Source of the DNA: an uncultured Clostridia bacterium
GTDB taxonomy: Bacteria; Bacillota; Clostridia; Lachnospirales; Lachnospiraceae
Assembly: GCA_947178045.1 (NCBI GenBank)
Contig: CAMWWR010000022.1
Span: 1 to 11,228, forward strand
Direction: 5' to 3'
DNA length: 11,228 nucleotides
Shown here: piece after piece, positions 4,802 to 11,228 of the stretch
How the letters are laid out: every line of letters begins with the position of its first letter
How positions within the stretch are numbered: the first letter of the stretch is position 1
Made by a program: the position numbers and the translations under genes
The notes under the pieces: generated by a model
What the model saw: the letters and a program-made list of their open reading frames with translations, nothing else
The model's database searches: none
Told to the model about the DNA's origin: nothing

Positions 4802-6898
4802 ATGAAAGAGGACATGGAAGAAAAAGAAGAGAGGGAGAAAAAAGGACAGGAGGAGCGGGAACTGTGGGTCGGGTTTGTCGGAAATCCGAACTGCGGAAAG
4901 ACGACGCTGTTTAACGCCTATACTGGGGCGAGGCTGAAAGTGGCAAACTGGCCGGGCGTCACGGTCGAGAAGAAAGAGGGCGCGATGAAATATCACAGCC
5001 ACCGGTTCCGGCTGGTGGATCTGCCCGGTATTTACAGCCTGACCTCCTACACGATGGAAGAGAAGCTGACGCGGCAGTTCATTCTTGAGGACGAGGTGGA
5101 TGTGATTGTGGATGTGGCGGACGCGTCGGCGCTTGAGAGAAACCTGTATCTGACGCTGCAGCTGATCGAGCTTGGCAAGCCCGTCGTGCTCGCGCTGAAT
5201 ATGATGGATATCGTGCAGGAGCGCGGCATGGAGATCGATCTTCACCGGCTGCCGGAGATGCTCGGCGTTCCGTGTATCCCGGTATCGGCCAGAAAGCGCA
5301 CCGGTCTGCAGATCCTCATGCACACCGTTGCCCACCATCGGGAAAAGCGGCGTGCGATTCTGGAGCACCAGCATCCGGAAAGCAAAAAGAGCAGGCACCG
5401 GCATGACCATCACAACGAGTACGCGATGGTGTACGACGATGTGATCGAGGATAAGATCGACGAGATTACCGACCGGCTGAAGGCGGAGGGCTTTGAATGC
5501 CCGAACTACCGGTGGTATGCGCTCAAGCTTCTCGAGCAGGACGAGGAGATCACGGCGCGGGTGGGCTGCGATCTCGCGGATATTGTTGACCACAGCTATG
5601 AGACGGATATCATCAATCAGAAGTATGACTTTATCGAGGAGATCATCGAGGAATGCCTGGTGGGCAAGCAGGCGAAGGCGGCCACGACGGACCGGGTGGA
5701 CCGGCTGCTCACGCACCGTTACCTCGGACTGCCGATGTTCCTTGGCATCATGGCGGTCGTGTTTTTCCTGACCTTCTTTATCGGGGACTGGCTCAAGGGC
5801 TATTTCGAAAATTTTCTGGAGTGGTTTTCCAGCGCGGCATCGAGAGGGCTTGCGGAGCTGGGAGTACATAAGCTGTTGATCTCTTTGCTTGTGGACGGGA
5901 TCATCTCGGGCGTCGGAGGAATCCTGACCTTTCTGCCGAATATTTTTATCCTTTTTCTCGCCCTGGCCTTTTTGGAGGACAGCGGCTATATGTCCCGCGT
6001 CGCGTATGTGATGGACGGCCTGATGGGCAGGCTGGGCCTCTCCGGGCGCGCGTTCATACCGATGGTGCTCGGCTTCGGCTGCAGTGTTCCGGCCGTTATG
6101 GCGTCCCGGGCGCTCGAGGATCCGGTTGACCGCCGGAGAACGGTCTTTGTCACACCGTTTATGTCGTGCAGCGCCAAGCTCCCGGTCTATGTGCTGTTTT
6201 CGCAGATGTTCTTCGGAAAATACGCGATGTTCGCGGCATTTTCCATGTATCTGCTCGGGCTTGTTGTCGGCATTTTGACCGCGTTCCTCCTGAAGGGCAG
6301 AAAGACTTCCCGGACGGCGGAAAATCCGCTGCTGATCGAGCTGCCGGAATATAAGACGCCGAACGCGCGCACGATCGCGATCTATGTGTGGGAGAAAGTG
6401 AAGGATTACCTGACGAAGGCGGGGACAACAATTTTTCTGGCCTCGATCGTCGTGTGGTTCGCGCTGAATTTCGGCCCGCGCGGTATGGCGAAGGATATGC
6501 AGGACAGCTTTGGGGCGTTGCTCGGAAAGGCAGTCACACCGGTGCTTGCCACGGCGGGGCTCGGACTCTGGCAGATCGCGCTCGCGCTGATCTCCGGGCT
6601 TGCGGCGAAGGAGGTCGTTGTATCCAGCCTCTCAGTGCTGTTCGGCATTGCCAATATCAGCTCGGCGTCCGGCATGTCGGAGCTGACGTCGGTGCTGGCG
6701 GGCTATGGCTTCGGCGCGCTGAACGCCTACGCGCTCATGGTGTTTGTGCTGCTCTACACGCCGTGCGTGGCGACGATTGGCGTTATCCGGCGCGAGCTGA
6801 AATCGGCGAAATGGACGGCGGCGACGATCGGTTATCAGCTGTTCGCGGCGTGGCTGCTGTCCACAGTGGTATATCAGGTTGGCAAATTGTTTTTGTAG
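4802..6898 (+). CDS. feoB: Ferrous iron transporter FeoB
   Basis: This is a 698-residue inner-membrane Fe(II) permease with a cytosolic N-terminal G domain. The GTPase motifs are all present: GNPNCGKTTLFN (G1, 27-38), NWPGVTVE (G2, 49-56), DLPGIYS (G3, 73-79), LNMMD (G4, 132-136) and VSARKRTGL (G5, 161-169). A helical linker follows, with a histidine-rich stretch at about 178-206. The membrane domain begins near 308 and holds two gate motifs, GFGCSVPAVMASRALEDP (424-441) and PFMSCSAKLPVYVLF (452-466), with the conserved cysteines. The C-terminal segments end at VVYQVGKLFL. The reading frame is open upstream to a GTG at 4625, but that stretch runs through the family B repeat and is unlike any FeoB N-terminus. 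ATG 4802 is preferred, although it has no good ribosome binding site. ATG 4814 is the alternative. Confidence 0.95.
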   Translation: MKEDMEEKEEREKKGQEERELWVGFVGNPNCGKTTLFNAYTGARLKVANWPGVTVEKKEGAMKYHSHRFRLVDLPGIYSLTSYTMEEKLTRQFILEDEVDVIVDVADASALERNLYLTLQLIELGKPVVLALNMMDIVQERGMEIDLHRLPEMLGVPCIPVSARKRTGLQILMHTVAHHREKRRAILEHQHPESKKSRHRHDHHNEYAMVYDDVIEDKIDEITDRLKAEGFECPNYRWYALKLLEQDEEITARVGCDLADIVDHSYETDIINQKYDFIEEIIEECLVGKQAKAATTDRVDRLLTHRYLGLPMFLGIMAVVFFLTFFIGDWLKGYFENFLEWFSSAASRGLAELGVHKLLISLLVDGIISGVGGILTFLPNIFILFLALAFLEDSGYMSRVAYVMDGLMGRLGLSGRAFIPMVLGFGCSVPAVMASRALEDPVDRRRTVFVTPFMSCSAKLPVYVLFSQMFFGKYAMFAAFSMYLLGLVVGILTAFLLKGRKTSRTAENPLLIELPEYKTPNARTIAIYVWEKVKDYLTKAGTTIFLASIVVWFALNFGPRGMAKDMQDSFGALLGKAVTPVLATAGLGLWQIALALISGLAAKEVVVSSLSVLFGIANISSASGMSELTSVLAGYGFGALNAYALMVFVLLYTPCVATIGVIRRELKSAKWTAATIGYQLFAAWLLSTVVYQVGKLFL

Positions 6899-6916
6899 AA
6901 GACAACGTTGTGATTC

Positions 6917-6939
6917 CGCTTTGCGGCTGAGCCGCAGCG
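6917..6939 (+). other. Hairpin between feoB and the acetyltransferase gene
   Basis: TGCGGC (6922-6927) pairs with GCCGCA (6931-6936) around TGA. CGC (6917-6919) can add to GCG (6937-6939) if two T residues bulge. AAGAC (6899-6903) and GTCTT (6942-6946) could close an outer stem. No T-run follows, so termination after feoB is doubtful. It could be structure in a shared transcript. Confidence 0.4.
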
Positions 6940-6958
6940 CCGTCTTGAGGAGATGCTG

Positions 6959-7003
6959 ATGAAATCGCTTCCCACACTGGATTTGAAGGAGATTATAATA
7001 TGA
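6959..7003 (+). CDS. Possible 14-codon leader ORF coupled to the acetyltransferase
   Basis: GAGGAG (6947-6952) precedes an ATG at 6959 by six bases, a good initiation signal. The short frame reads MKSLPTLDLKEIII and stops in TGA at 7001-7003, overlapping the next gene's ATG as ATGA. The in-frame ATG at 6953 is too close to the purine tract. Such overlap suggests translational coupling, or this may be a leftover of the N-terminus of a lost upstream gene. There is no evidence that the peptide itself is functional. Confidence 0.35.
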   Translation: MKSLPTLDLKEIII

Positions 7004-7491
7004 TTCGCCCTATTGAAAAACATGAAATTGAAAGCTGCGTCAAAGTAATCAGAGCAAGCTTCCTGACAGTGGCGCAGGAGTATGGCTTCACCGAGGAAAA
7101 TGCCCCTCGCTTTACCGCGTTTGCGGTGACGCCCGAAAGGCTGGCCTGGCAGTATGAGGAGGGCAGGCCAATGTATGGGTACTTTGAGGACGATTTAATC
7201 CTTGGGTACTATTCGCTGCATATACAGGAAACCGAAGAATGTGAGCTGAATAATTTATGTGTTTTGCCGGAATACCGGCATCGGAAGATCGGAGAAATTT
7301 TATTTTCCCACGCGGTTATGACGGCAGCAGATATCGGCTGTAAAAAAATGAATATCGGCATTGTGGAGGAAAATAAAAGGCTGCGGGCCTGGTATGAGAG
7401 GCTGGGTGCACGCCATGTCGGCACGAAAAAATTTGACTTTTTCCCGTTTACCTGCGGATATATGGAAAAGGAGATTGCGGGGGAGCGCTGA
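7000..7491 (+). CDS. GNAT-family N-acetyltransferase
   Basis: This is a 163-residue cytosolic acyltransferase of unknown substrate. The GNAT fold is shown by the N-terminal IRPIEKHEIESCVKVIRASF helix region, LGYYSLH strand 68-74, and CELNNLCVLPEYRHRKIGEILF (81-102). In the last of these, RHRKIG is the acetyl-CoA pyrophosphate loop after the beta-4 strand. IGIVEENKRLRAWYERLGA (119-137) is the usual C-terminal motif. AAGGAG lies eight bases before the ATG at 7000, a strong site. The gene is visibly richer in A and T and uses more AAA, AAT and GAA codons than its neighbours, which suggests later acquisition. It may share the feoB transcript, since I see no clear promoter in the 101-base gap. Its stop codon lies inside the terminator stem that follows. 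Confidence 0.9.
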   Translation: MIRPIEKHEIESCVKVIRASFLTVAQEYGFTEENAPRFTAFAVTPERLAWQYEEGRPMYGYFEDDLILGYYSLHIQETEECELNNLCVLPEYRHRKIGEILFSHAVMTAADIGCKKMNIGIVEENKRLRAWYERLGARHVGTKKFDFFPFTCGYMEKEIAGER

Positions 7492-7521
7492 TTAAGGAAA
7501 CGCCTTAACCAGCGTTTCTTT
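7486..7521 (+). terminator. Intrinsic terminator after the acetyltransferase gene
   Basis: CGCTG (7486-7490) and TTAAGG (7492-7497) pair with CCTTAA (7503-7508) and CAGCG (7510-7514). An A-C mismatch interrupts the stem and the loop is AAACG. TTTCTTT (7515-7521) follows on the plus strand. The acetyltransferase stop TGA (7489-7491) is within the left arm, and the stop of the convergent minus-strand gene (7520-7522) is in the T-run. The minus-strand reading lacks a T-run, so termination in that direction is less sure. Confidence 0.75.
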
Positions 7522-7975
7522 AATGCGCGCAGCTCAGAGCGCTCAGGCGAGCGATGATTTTTTCGCGGTATTCGGCGTGGTGCGGCATGCCGCCTCCCAG
7601 CCCGCCGAGCTTTGGCAGCTGGAGCTTGAGAAAATTGCCGTTCTTCAGTGTGACCGAGCAGTTGACCGCTCCCAGAATGGACTTTTTGATTACGCAGCTC
7701 TGGATATCCTCCAGCGGGAAGCAGGTGCCGACGTCCTCGGCCACGCTCTTTCTGCGGTCCCGGAAGCCGTAAATTTCCTCCAGATATTTGTGCTCGTTGC
7801 ATTCGGCGACGATCAGATAATTTCCGGTGATACCGATATACACATCGAATCTTGACGACTTTTTCTTGTTTACCTGAAGCGTGATGCCGTGGACGCCCGC
7901 GGAGAGCGTTTCCCCTTCCGGAATGTAGTTTCCCAGAATCCGCATCATATTACCCTCGTCAAAAATGTTGGACAT
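7520..7975 (-). CDS. Small protein of unknown function, possibly with a PH-like fold
   Basis: This 151-residue protein is not one I recognise by name. It has no signal peptide or membrane segment. The order of features suggests a bacterial PH-like beta barrel: IPEGETLSAGVHGITL (18-33), SRFDVYIGITGNYLIVAECN (41-60), a charged segment FRDRRKSVAEDVG, then FPLEDIQSCVIKKSILGAVNCSVTLKNGNFLKLQLPK (86-122), and a final amphipathic helix AEYREKIIARLSAL (134-147). A glycine run GGLGGG at 124-129 precedes that helix. The start at 7975 follows a GGGGGAGGG site. The frame is open to 8041, but those extra codons lie in the promoter region. It is transcribed alone, divergent from dgt and convergent with the acetyltransferase gene. 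The fold call is inference from strand pattern only. Confidence 0.7.
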   Translation of the reverse strand: MSNIFDEGNMMRILGNYIPEGETLSAGVHGITLQVNKKKSSRFDVYIGITGNYLIVAECNEHKYLEEIYGFRDRRKSVAEDVGTCFPLEDIQSCVIKKSILGAVNCSVTLKNGNFLKLQLPKLGGLGGGMPHHAEYREKIIARLSALSCAH

Positions 7976-7997
7976 AGCCGACCCTCCCCCGCAGAAT

Positions 7998-8007
7998 TTC
8001 GATCGAA
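7998..8007. promoter_or_regulatory. Palindrome TTCGATCGAA near the minus-strand start point
   Basis: This 10-bp perfect palindrome lies at or just downstream of the expected transcription start of the minus-strand gene. This is a position where a repressor could act. It may equally be chance. Confidence 0.3.
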
Positions 8008-8014
8008 TACTGTA

Positions 8015-8043
8015 ATTATACTCTATTTTCGACGGGAGCACAA
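8015..8043 (-). promoter_or_regulatory. Promoter for the minus-strand small protein gene
   Basis: On the minus strand TATAAT (complement of 8015-8020) is a perfect -10 box. It stands 17 bases from TTGTGC (complement of 8038-8043), a partial -35 match. The leader to the ATG at 7975 would be about 33 bases and carries the strong ribosome binding site. Confidence 0.65.
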
Positions 8044-8115
8044 TTCCGAACAGGAGAAAAAATTTAAAAAAGAAAAAGGAAAACGGGGGATGGCCACAGA
8101 ATATTTCAGGTAGAG

Positions 8116-8128
8116 GACAAATTTTGTC
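8116..8128. promoter_or_regulatory. Palindrome GACAAATTTTGTC upstream of dgt
   Basis: GACAAA and TTTGTC form perfect 6-base arms around a single T. The site ends 20 bases before the dgt start codon and just before its ribosome binding site, so it would be in the leader or over the start point. The stretch 8050-8100 before it is A-rich, but I find no clear -35/-10 pair. It is a candidate operator only. Confidence 0.35.
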
Positions 8129-8148
8129 GAAGCCGGGAGGAGGAACGT

Positions 8149-9201
8149 TTGGAGAACGGACAGGAGTATTTTGATTTTACAGGGACGCCATTGAATATCC
8201 GGGAGCAGGCGGAGCGGCGGGAGCATGAGATTCTGTCGCCGTGGGCGGCCTTTTCCGACAGGACGCAGGGGCGCGACGTGTGGGAGGCCCCTTGCGATAT
8301 CCGGCCGGAATATCAGCGGGACAGGGACAGGATTCTGCACTGCAAGGCATTCCGCAGGCTGAAGGGCAAGACACAGGTGTTTTTGACGCCGGAGGGGGAT
8401 CATTACCGCACGCGCATGACGCATACGCTCGAGGTGGCGCAGAATGCGCGGACGATCGCGCGGGCGCTCCGTCTGAACGAGGATCTGACCGAGGCGATCG
8501 CGCTCGGGCATGATCTCGGACATACGCCGTTCGGGCATGCGGGCGAGAGGGCGCTCGCGCGGGTCTGCCCGGGCGGCTTTGAACATCCGCTGCAGAGTCT
8601 GCGCGTGGTGGAGCGGCTGGAGAAGGACGGCGCGGGGCTGAATCTGACGAAGGAGGTGCGCGACGGCATCCTCAATCACAAAACCTCGGGGACGCCGCAC
8701 ACGCTCGAGGGGCGGATCGTCCAGCTGTCTGACAAGATCGCATACATCAATCATGACATAGACGATGCGGTGCGCGGGCATATTATCACCGAGGACGATA
8801 TTCCGGAGGAGCTGACCGCCATTCTCGGGCACAGCCCGAGGGAGAGGCTGAACACGCTGATTCATGATATTGTCATACAGAGTGCCGGGCGCGGGGAGAT
8901 CCGCATGTCCGAGGAGGTGTATACGGCGATGCGTGAGCTGCGCAGCTATATGTTCCGAAGCGTCTACACAAACCCGGTGGCAAAGGGCCAGGAGAAAAAG
9001 GCCGAGGCGATGGTCGAGCAGCTGTACTATTATTATGCGGGGCATCTCGAGCTGCTGCCGGAGGAATACTGCCGCATGATAAAAGAAAAGCGGGAGCCGG
9101 ACTACCGCGTCGTGTGCGACTATGTGGCGGGAATGACGGACCGCTATGCGGTGCAGAGATACCGGGAAATCATGATACCGGACGCATGGGACGTGTACTG
9201 A
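8149..9201 (+). CDS. dgt: Deoxyguanosinetriphosphate triphosphohydrolase-like HD-domain protein
   Basis: This is a 350-residue cytosolic metal-dependent hydrolase that would cleave dNTPs, typically dGTP, to deoxynucleoside and triphosphate. The HD signature is clear: RTRMTHTLEVAQNARTIARAL (87-107, first histidine H92), then ALGHDLGHTPFGHAGERAL (118-136, H121 and D122), and LSDKIAYINHDIDD (193-206), which supplies the last acidic ligand. The early CKAFRRLKGKTQVF (65-78) and DHYRTRM motifs are also typical. Length fits the shorter Dgt class common in Firmicutes rather than the longer E. coli type. I use the TTG at 8149 because GGGAGGAGG ends six bases before it and no ATG gives a complete N-terminus. 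dnaG follows after 184 bases, a gene order seen in many clostridia. Exact substrate preference cannot be read from the sequence. Confidence 0.92.
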   Translation: MENGQEYFDFTGTPLNIREQAERREHEILSPWAAFSDRTQGRDVWEAPCDIRPEYQRDRDRILHCKAFRRLKGKTQVFLTPEGDHYRTRMTHTLEVAQNARTIARALRLNEDLTEAIALGHDLGHTPFGHAGERALARVCPGGFEHPLQSLRVVERLEKDGAGLNLTKEVRDGILNHKTSGTPHTLEGRIVQLSDKIAYINHDIDDAVRGHIITEDDIPEELTAILGHSPRERLNTLIHDIVIQSAGRGEIRMSEEVYTAMRELRSYMFRSVYTNPVAKGQEKKAEAMVEQLYYYYAGHLELLPEEYCRMIKEKREPDYRVVCDYVAGMTDRYAVQRYREIMIPDAWDVY

Positions 9202-9314
9202 GGCTGAGACGAGGGAGTGTGCCGATCAGGCGCGCACAGGCGCGTGAACGCAGGCGGGAGTCCGTCTGCCGGGGCAGATCGGGCCGGAGGGAGTACTTTT
9301 TCGCTTCCGCCGGG

Positions 9315-9342
9315 TTCGGACATGCTTTCATGCATACATTAT
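9315..9342 (+). promoter_or_regulatory. Possible promoter in the dgt-dnaG gap
   Basis: TTCGGA (9315-9320) and CATTAT (9337-9342) are spaced by 16 bases, a modest match to sigma-A boxes. The gap 9202-9385 also contains a 14-bp palindrome (TCTGCC, GG, GGCAGA at 9265-9278) with no T-run. dnaG may therefore have its own start in addition to readthrough from dgt. Confidence 0.35.
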
Positions 9343-9385
9343 AGAAAGGCCGGGGCCGGGAGGCGGCGGATCGGGAGGGATTGCC

Positions 9386-11176
9386 ATGTATTATCCGGAG
9401 GAGCTCGTGGAGGAAATACGCTCCAGAAACAATATCGTCGATGTGATCGGCTCTTATGTCAGACTGCAGAAAAAGGGCTCGAGCTATATGGCCTGCTGCC
9501 CGTTCCACAATGAGAGGACGCCCTCCTTTTCGGTCAGCCCGGCCAAGCAGATGTATTACTGCTTCGGCTGCGGGGCCGGGGGGAATGTGTTCACCTTCCT
9601 GATGCAGTATGAAAATTACAGCTTTATCGAGGCGCTTCGGATGCTTGCGGACCGCGCCGGCGTAGCGCTGCCGGAGCTGGAATATTCGGAGGAGGCGAAG
9701 CGGGCGGCCGATTTGAAGGCAAGACTTTTGTCCGTCAACCGGGATGCGGCGAAATATTATTTTTATCAGCTGAAATCGGAGCGGGGGAAGGCCGCGATGG
9801 AATACCTGAAAAACCGGGCGCTCACGGACGAAACGATCCGCGGCTTCGGGCTGGGCTACTCGACGAAATATGCCGATGATCTGTACCAGTACCTGAAAAA
9901 TCTCGGCTATGAGGATGAGCTTCTGCGGCAGTCGGGGCTTGTGACAATGGAGGAATCGAAGGGCGTGTACGATAAATTCTGGAACCGCGTCATGTTCCCC
10001 ATCATGGACGCGAACAGCAGAGTGATCGCGTTCGGCGGCCGCGTCATGGGCGAGGGGATGCCGAAGTACCTGAATTCCCCGGAGACGCCGATTTTTGAGA
10101 AGAGTAGGAATCTGTACGGGCTGAATATCGCGCGGGGCTCAAGAAAGAGCTTTTTCCTGCTCTGCGAGGGATATATGGATGTGATCTCCCTGCATCAGGC
10201 GGGCTTTACAAACGCGGTCGCCTCGCTCGGGACGTCGCTCACGACGCAGCACGCGAGGATTCTGGCGCGGTATGTGAAGGAGGTTCTGATCACCTACGAC
10301 AGCGACGGGGCGGGCGTGAAGGCGGCGCAGCGGGCGATACCGATCCTGAAGGAGGCGGGCATATCGGCGCGGATCGTCAGTATGAAGCCCTACAAGGATC
10401 CGGATGAATTTATCAAGGCGCTCGGGCCGGAGGAGTATCAGAAGCGGATCGACGGAGCGCAGAACAGCTTCTTTTTTGAGGTCGAGGTGCTGCAGCGAAA
10501 TTATGATCTCGGCGATCCGGAGCAGAAGACGCGGTTTTACAACGAGATGGCAAAGCTGCTGCTGCAGTTTCCGGAGGAGCTTGAGCGGAACAATTATACG
10601 GAGGCGCTCGCGCAGAAATATATGATCAGCTTTGACAGCCTGCGCAAGCTTGTCAACCGGTACGGAGTGCAGCTGGAGCCCGTGAAGGTGGCGGCGCAGA
10701 CCGTAGAGCGGGAGCGGGAGGAAAACAGAAAAAGGAGCAGGCCGGAGGAGGGAATGCGCAGATCGCAGCGCCTGCTGCTGACAAGGCTGATCGAGGAACC
10801 ACAGGCATTCGAGCGCGTGAAAGGCATCATAACGCCCGAGGATTTTACGGAGGAGTTTTACCGCACGGTTGCCGTGCTGGCGTTTGAGGAGTACGAGAGG
10901 AGCGGGAGCGTCAACCCGGCGCGGATCATCAACCGTTTTGAGAGCAGGGAGCAGCAGACGGAGGCGGCGGAGCTGTTCTCGACGCAACTTCGGATGCCGA
11001 TGGACGAGGCGCAGCGGCGGAAGGAATTTGCGGACACCGTAGTGAGGGTGAAGCAGAACAGCCTTGAGGTACAGTATCAAAAAGCAGTGGAGCGGAACGA
11101 TTTTACGGCCCTGCAGGAGATTATGGAGAAGCAGAAGGGACTTGGGAAACTGCATAGTTCCCTGAATCCTGGTTAA
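9386..11176 (+). CDS. dnaG: DNA primase DnaG
   Basis: This is a 596-residue replication primase that makes RNA primers at the fork and interacts with the DnaB-type helicase. Domains run in the standard order. First is an N-terminal CHC2 zinc-binding domain with CCPFHNERTPSF (37-48; C38, H41) and YYCFGCGAGGNVF (57-69; C59, C62). Next is the catalytic core, with FGLGYST (154-160) and a VMFPIMDANSRVIAFGGRVM strand series (202-221). The TOPRIM metal site follows, with LLCEGYMDVISL (258-269; E261) and YDSDGAG (304-310; D305, D307). After a charged linker at about 437-457, a C-terminal helicase-binding region starts at MRRSQRLLLTRLIEEP. The length is normal. ATG 9386 follows GGGAGGGA with five to six bases between. 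The pairing with dgt and a likely downstream gene suggests a replication-transcription cluster. Confidence 0.97.
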   Translation: MYYPEELVEEIRSRNNIVDVIGSYVRLQKKGSSYMACCPFHNERTPSFSVSPAKQMYYCFGCGAGGNVFTFLMQYENYSFIEALRMLADRAGVALPELEYSEEAKRAADLKARLLSVNRDAAKYYFYQLKSERGKAAMEYLKNRALTDETIRGFGLGYSTKYADDLYQYLKNLGYEDELLRQSGLVTMEESKGVYDKFWNRVMFPIMDANSRVIAFGGRVMGEGMPKYLNSPETPIFEKSRNLYGLNIARGSRKSFFLLCEGYMDVISLHQAGFTNAVASLGTSLTTQHARILARYVKEVLITYDSDGAGVKAAQRAIPILKEAGISARIVSMKPYKDPDEFIKALGPEEYQKRIDGAQNSFFFEVEVLQRNYDLGDPEQKTRFYNEMAKLLLQFPEELERNNYTEALAQKYMISFDSLRKLVNRYGVQLEPVKVAAQTVEREREENRKRSRPEEGMRRSQRLLLTRLIEEPQAFERVKGIITPEDFTEEFYRTVAVLAFEEYERSGSVNPARIINRFESREQQTEAAELFSTQLRMPMDEAQRRKEFADTVVRVKQNSLEVQYQKAVERNDFTALQEIMEKQKGLGKLHSSLNPG

Positions 11177-11214
11177 GCTATCATAAATGGACAGGACGGG
11201 AGCAGCGGCGGTAC

Positions 11215-11220
11215 AGGAGG
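11215..11220 (+). promoter_or_regulatory. Ribosome binding site of a gene starting at the window edge
   Basis: AGGAGG is followed by exactly eight bases before the window ends, so a start codon is expected at or just past 11229. The short gap after dnaG (11177-11228) has no terminator, suggesting cotranscription. In many Firmicutes dnaG is followed by rpoD, but no coding sequence is visible here to confirm it. Confidence 0.6.
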
Positions 11221-11228
11221 ATAGAGTT

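Noticed and set aside
4652..5869. Minus-strand ORF of 405 codons opposite feoB
   Set aside because: It is antisense to the GTPase domain of feoB, which has all expected motifs. The composition is typical of a shadow frame.
8023..9045. Minus-strand ORF of 340 codons opposite dgt
   Set aside because: dgt has a complete HD motif set and ribosome binding site on the plus strand. The antisense frame has neither motifs nor a start signal.
10139..11155. Minus-strand ORF of 338 codons opposite dnaG
   Set aside because: It is a shadow of the primase TOPRIM and C-terminal regions, leucine and arginine rich with no recognisable family.

Overview
The window looks like chromosomal DNA of a moderately GC-rich Firmicute, most likely a Lachnospiraceae-type member of the Clostridia. 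This rests on the consensus sigma-A type promoter, strong purine-rich ribosome binding sites, TTG starts, the dgt-dnaG gene order, the feoA/feoB pair and QueH-type queuosine synthesis. Genus and species cannot be set from the sequence alone.

Layout. Positions 1-288 hold two hairpin repeat elements and a strong promoter. Then come hisC (289-1353, histidinol-phosphate aminotransferase), a second repeat-bearing gap, a predicted ABC-class ATPase of the COG3044 type (1506-3224), a 279-bp gap with a very long hairpin and a degenerate direct repeat, queH (3504-4184), feoA (4307-4540), another repeat-bearing gap, and feoB (4802-6898). A GNAT acetyltransferase (7000-7491), AT-richer than its neighbours and possibly acquired, ends in an intrinsic terminator. 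It converges on a small minus-strand protein of unknown function with a PH-like look (7520-7975). That gene is divergent from dgt (8149-9201, HD-domain dNTP triphosphohydrolase), which is followed by dnaG (9386-11176, DNA primase). An AGGAGG at the window edge says another gene starts at or just past the end. By common gene order that could be rpoD, but none of it is visible.

How the genes fit together. feoA and feoB form a ferrous iron uptake module. dgt and dnaG link dNTP pool control with replication priming. hisC and queH are single genes from histidine and queuosine synthesis and have no pathway partners here. I see no defence island, phage, insertion sequence, CRISPR array, tRNA or rRNA.

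The most unusual content is between the genes. In the first 4.8 kb, most of the larger gaps carry elements made of two adjacent hairpins. One family occurs twice (81-153 and 4727-4798) with its stems kept identical. A second family (window start and 1424-1477) shows compensatory base changes at several pairs, which points to selection for structure. The first hairpins of the two families look related to each other. The second half of the window lacks these elements.
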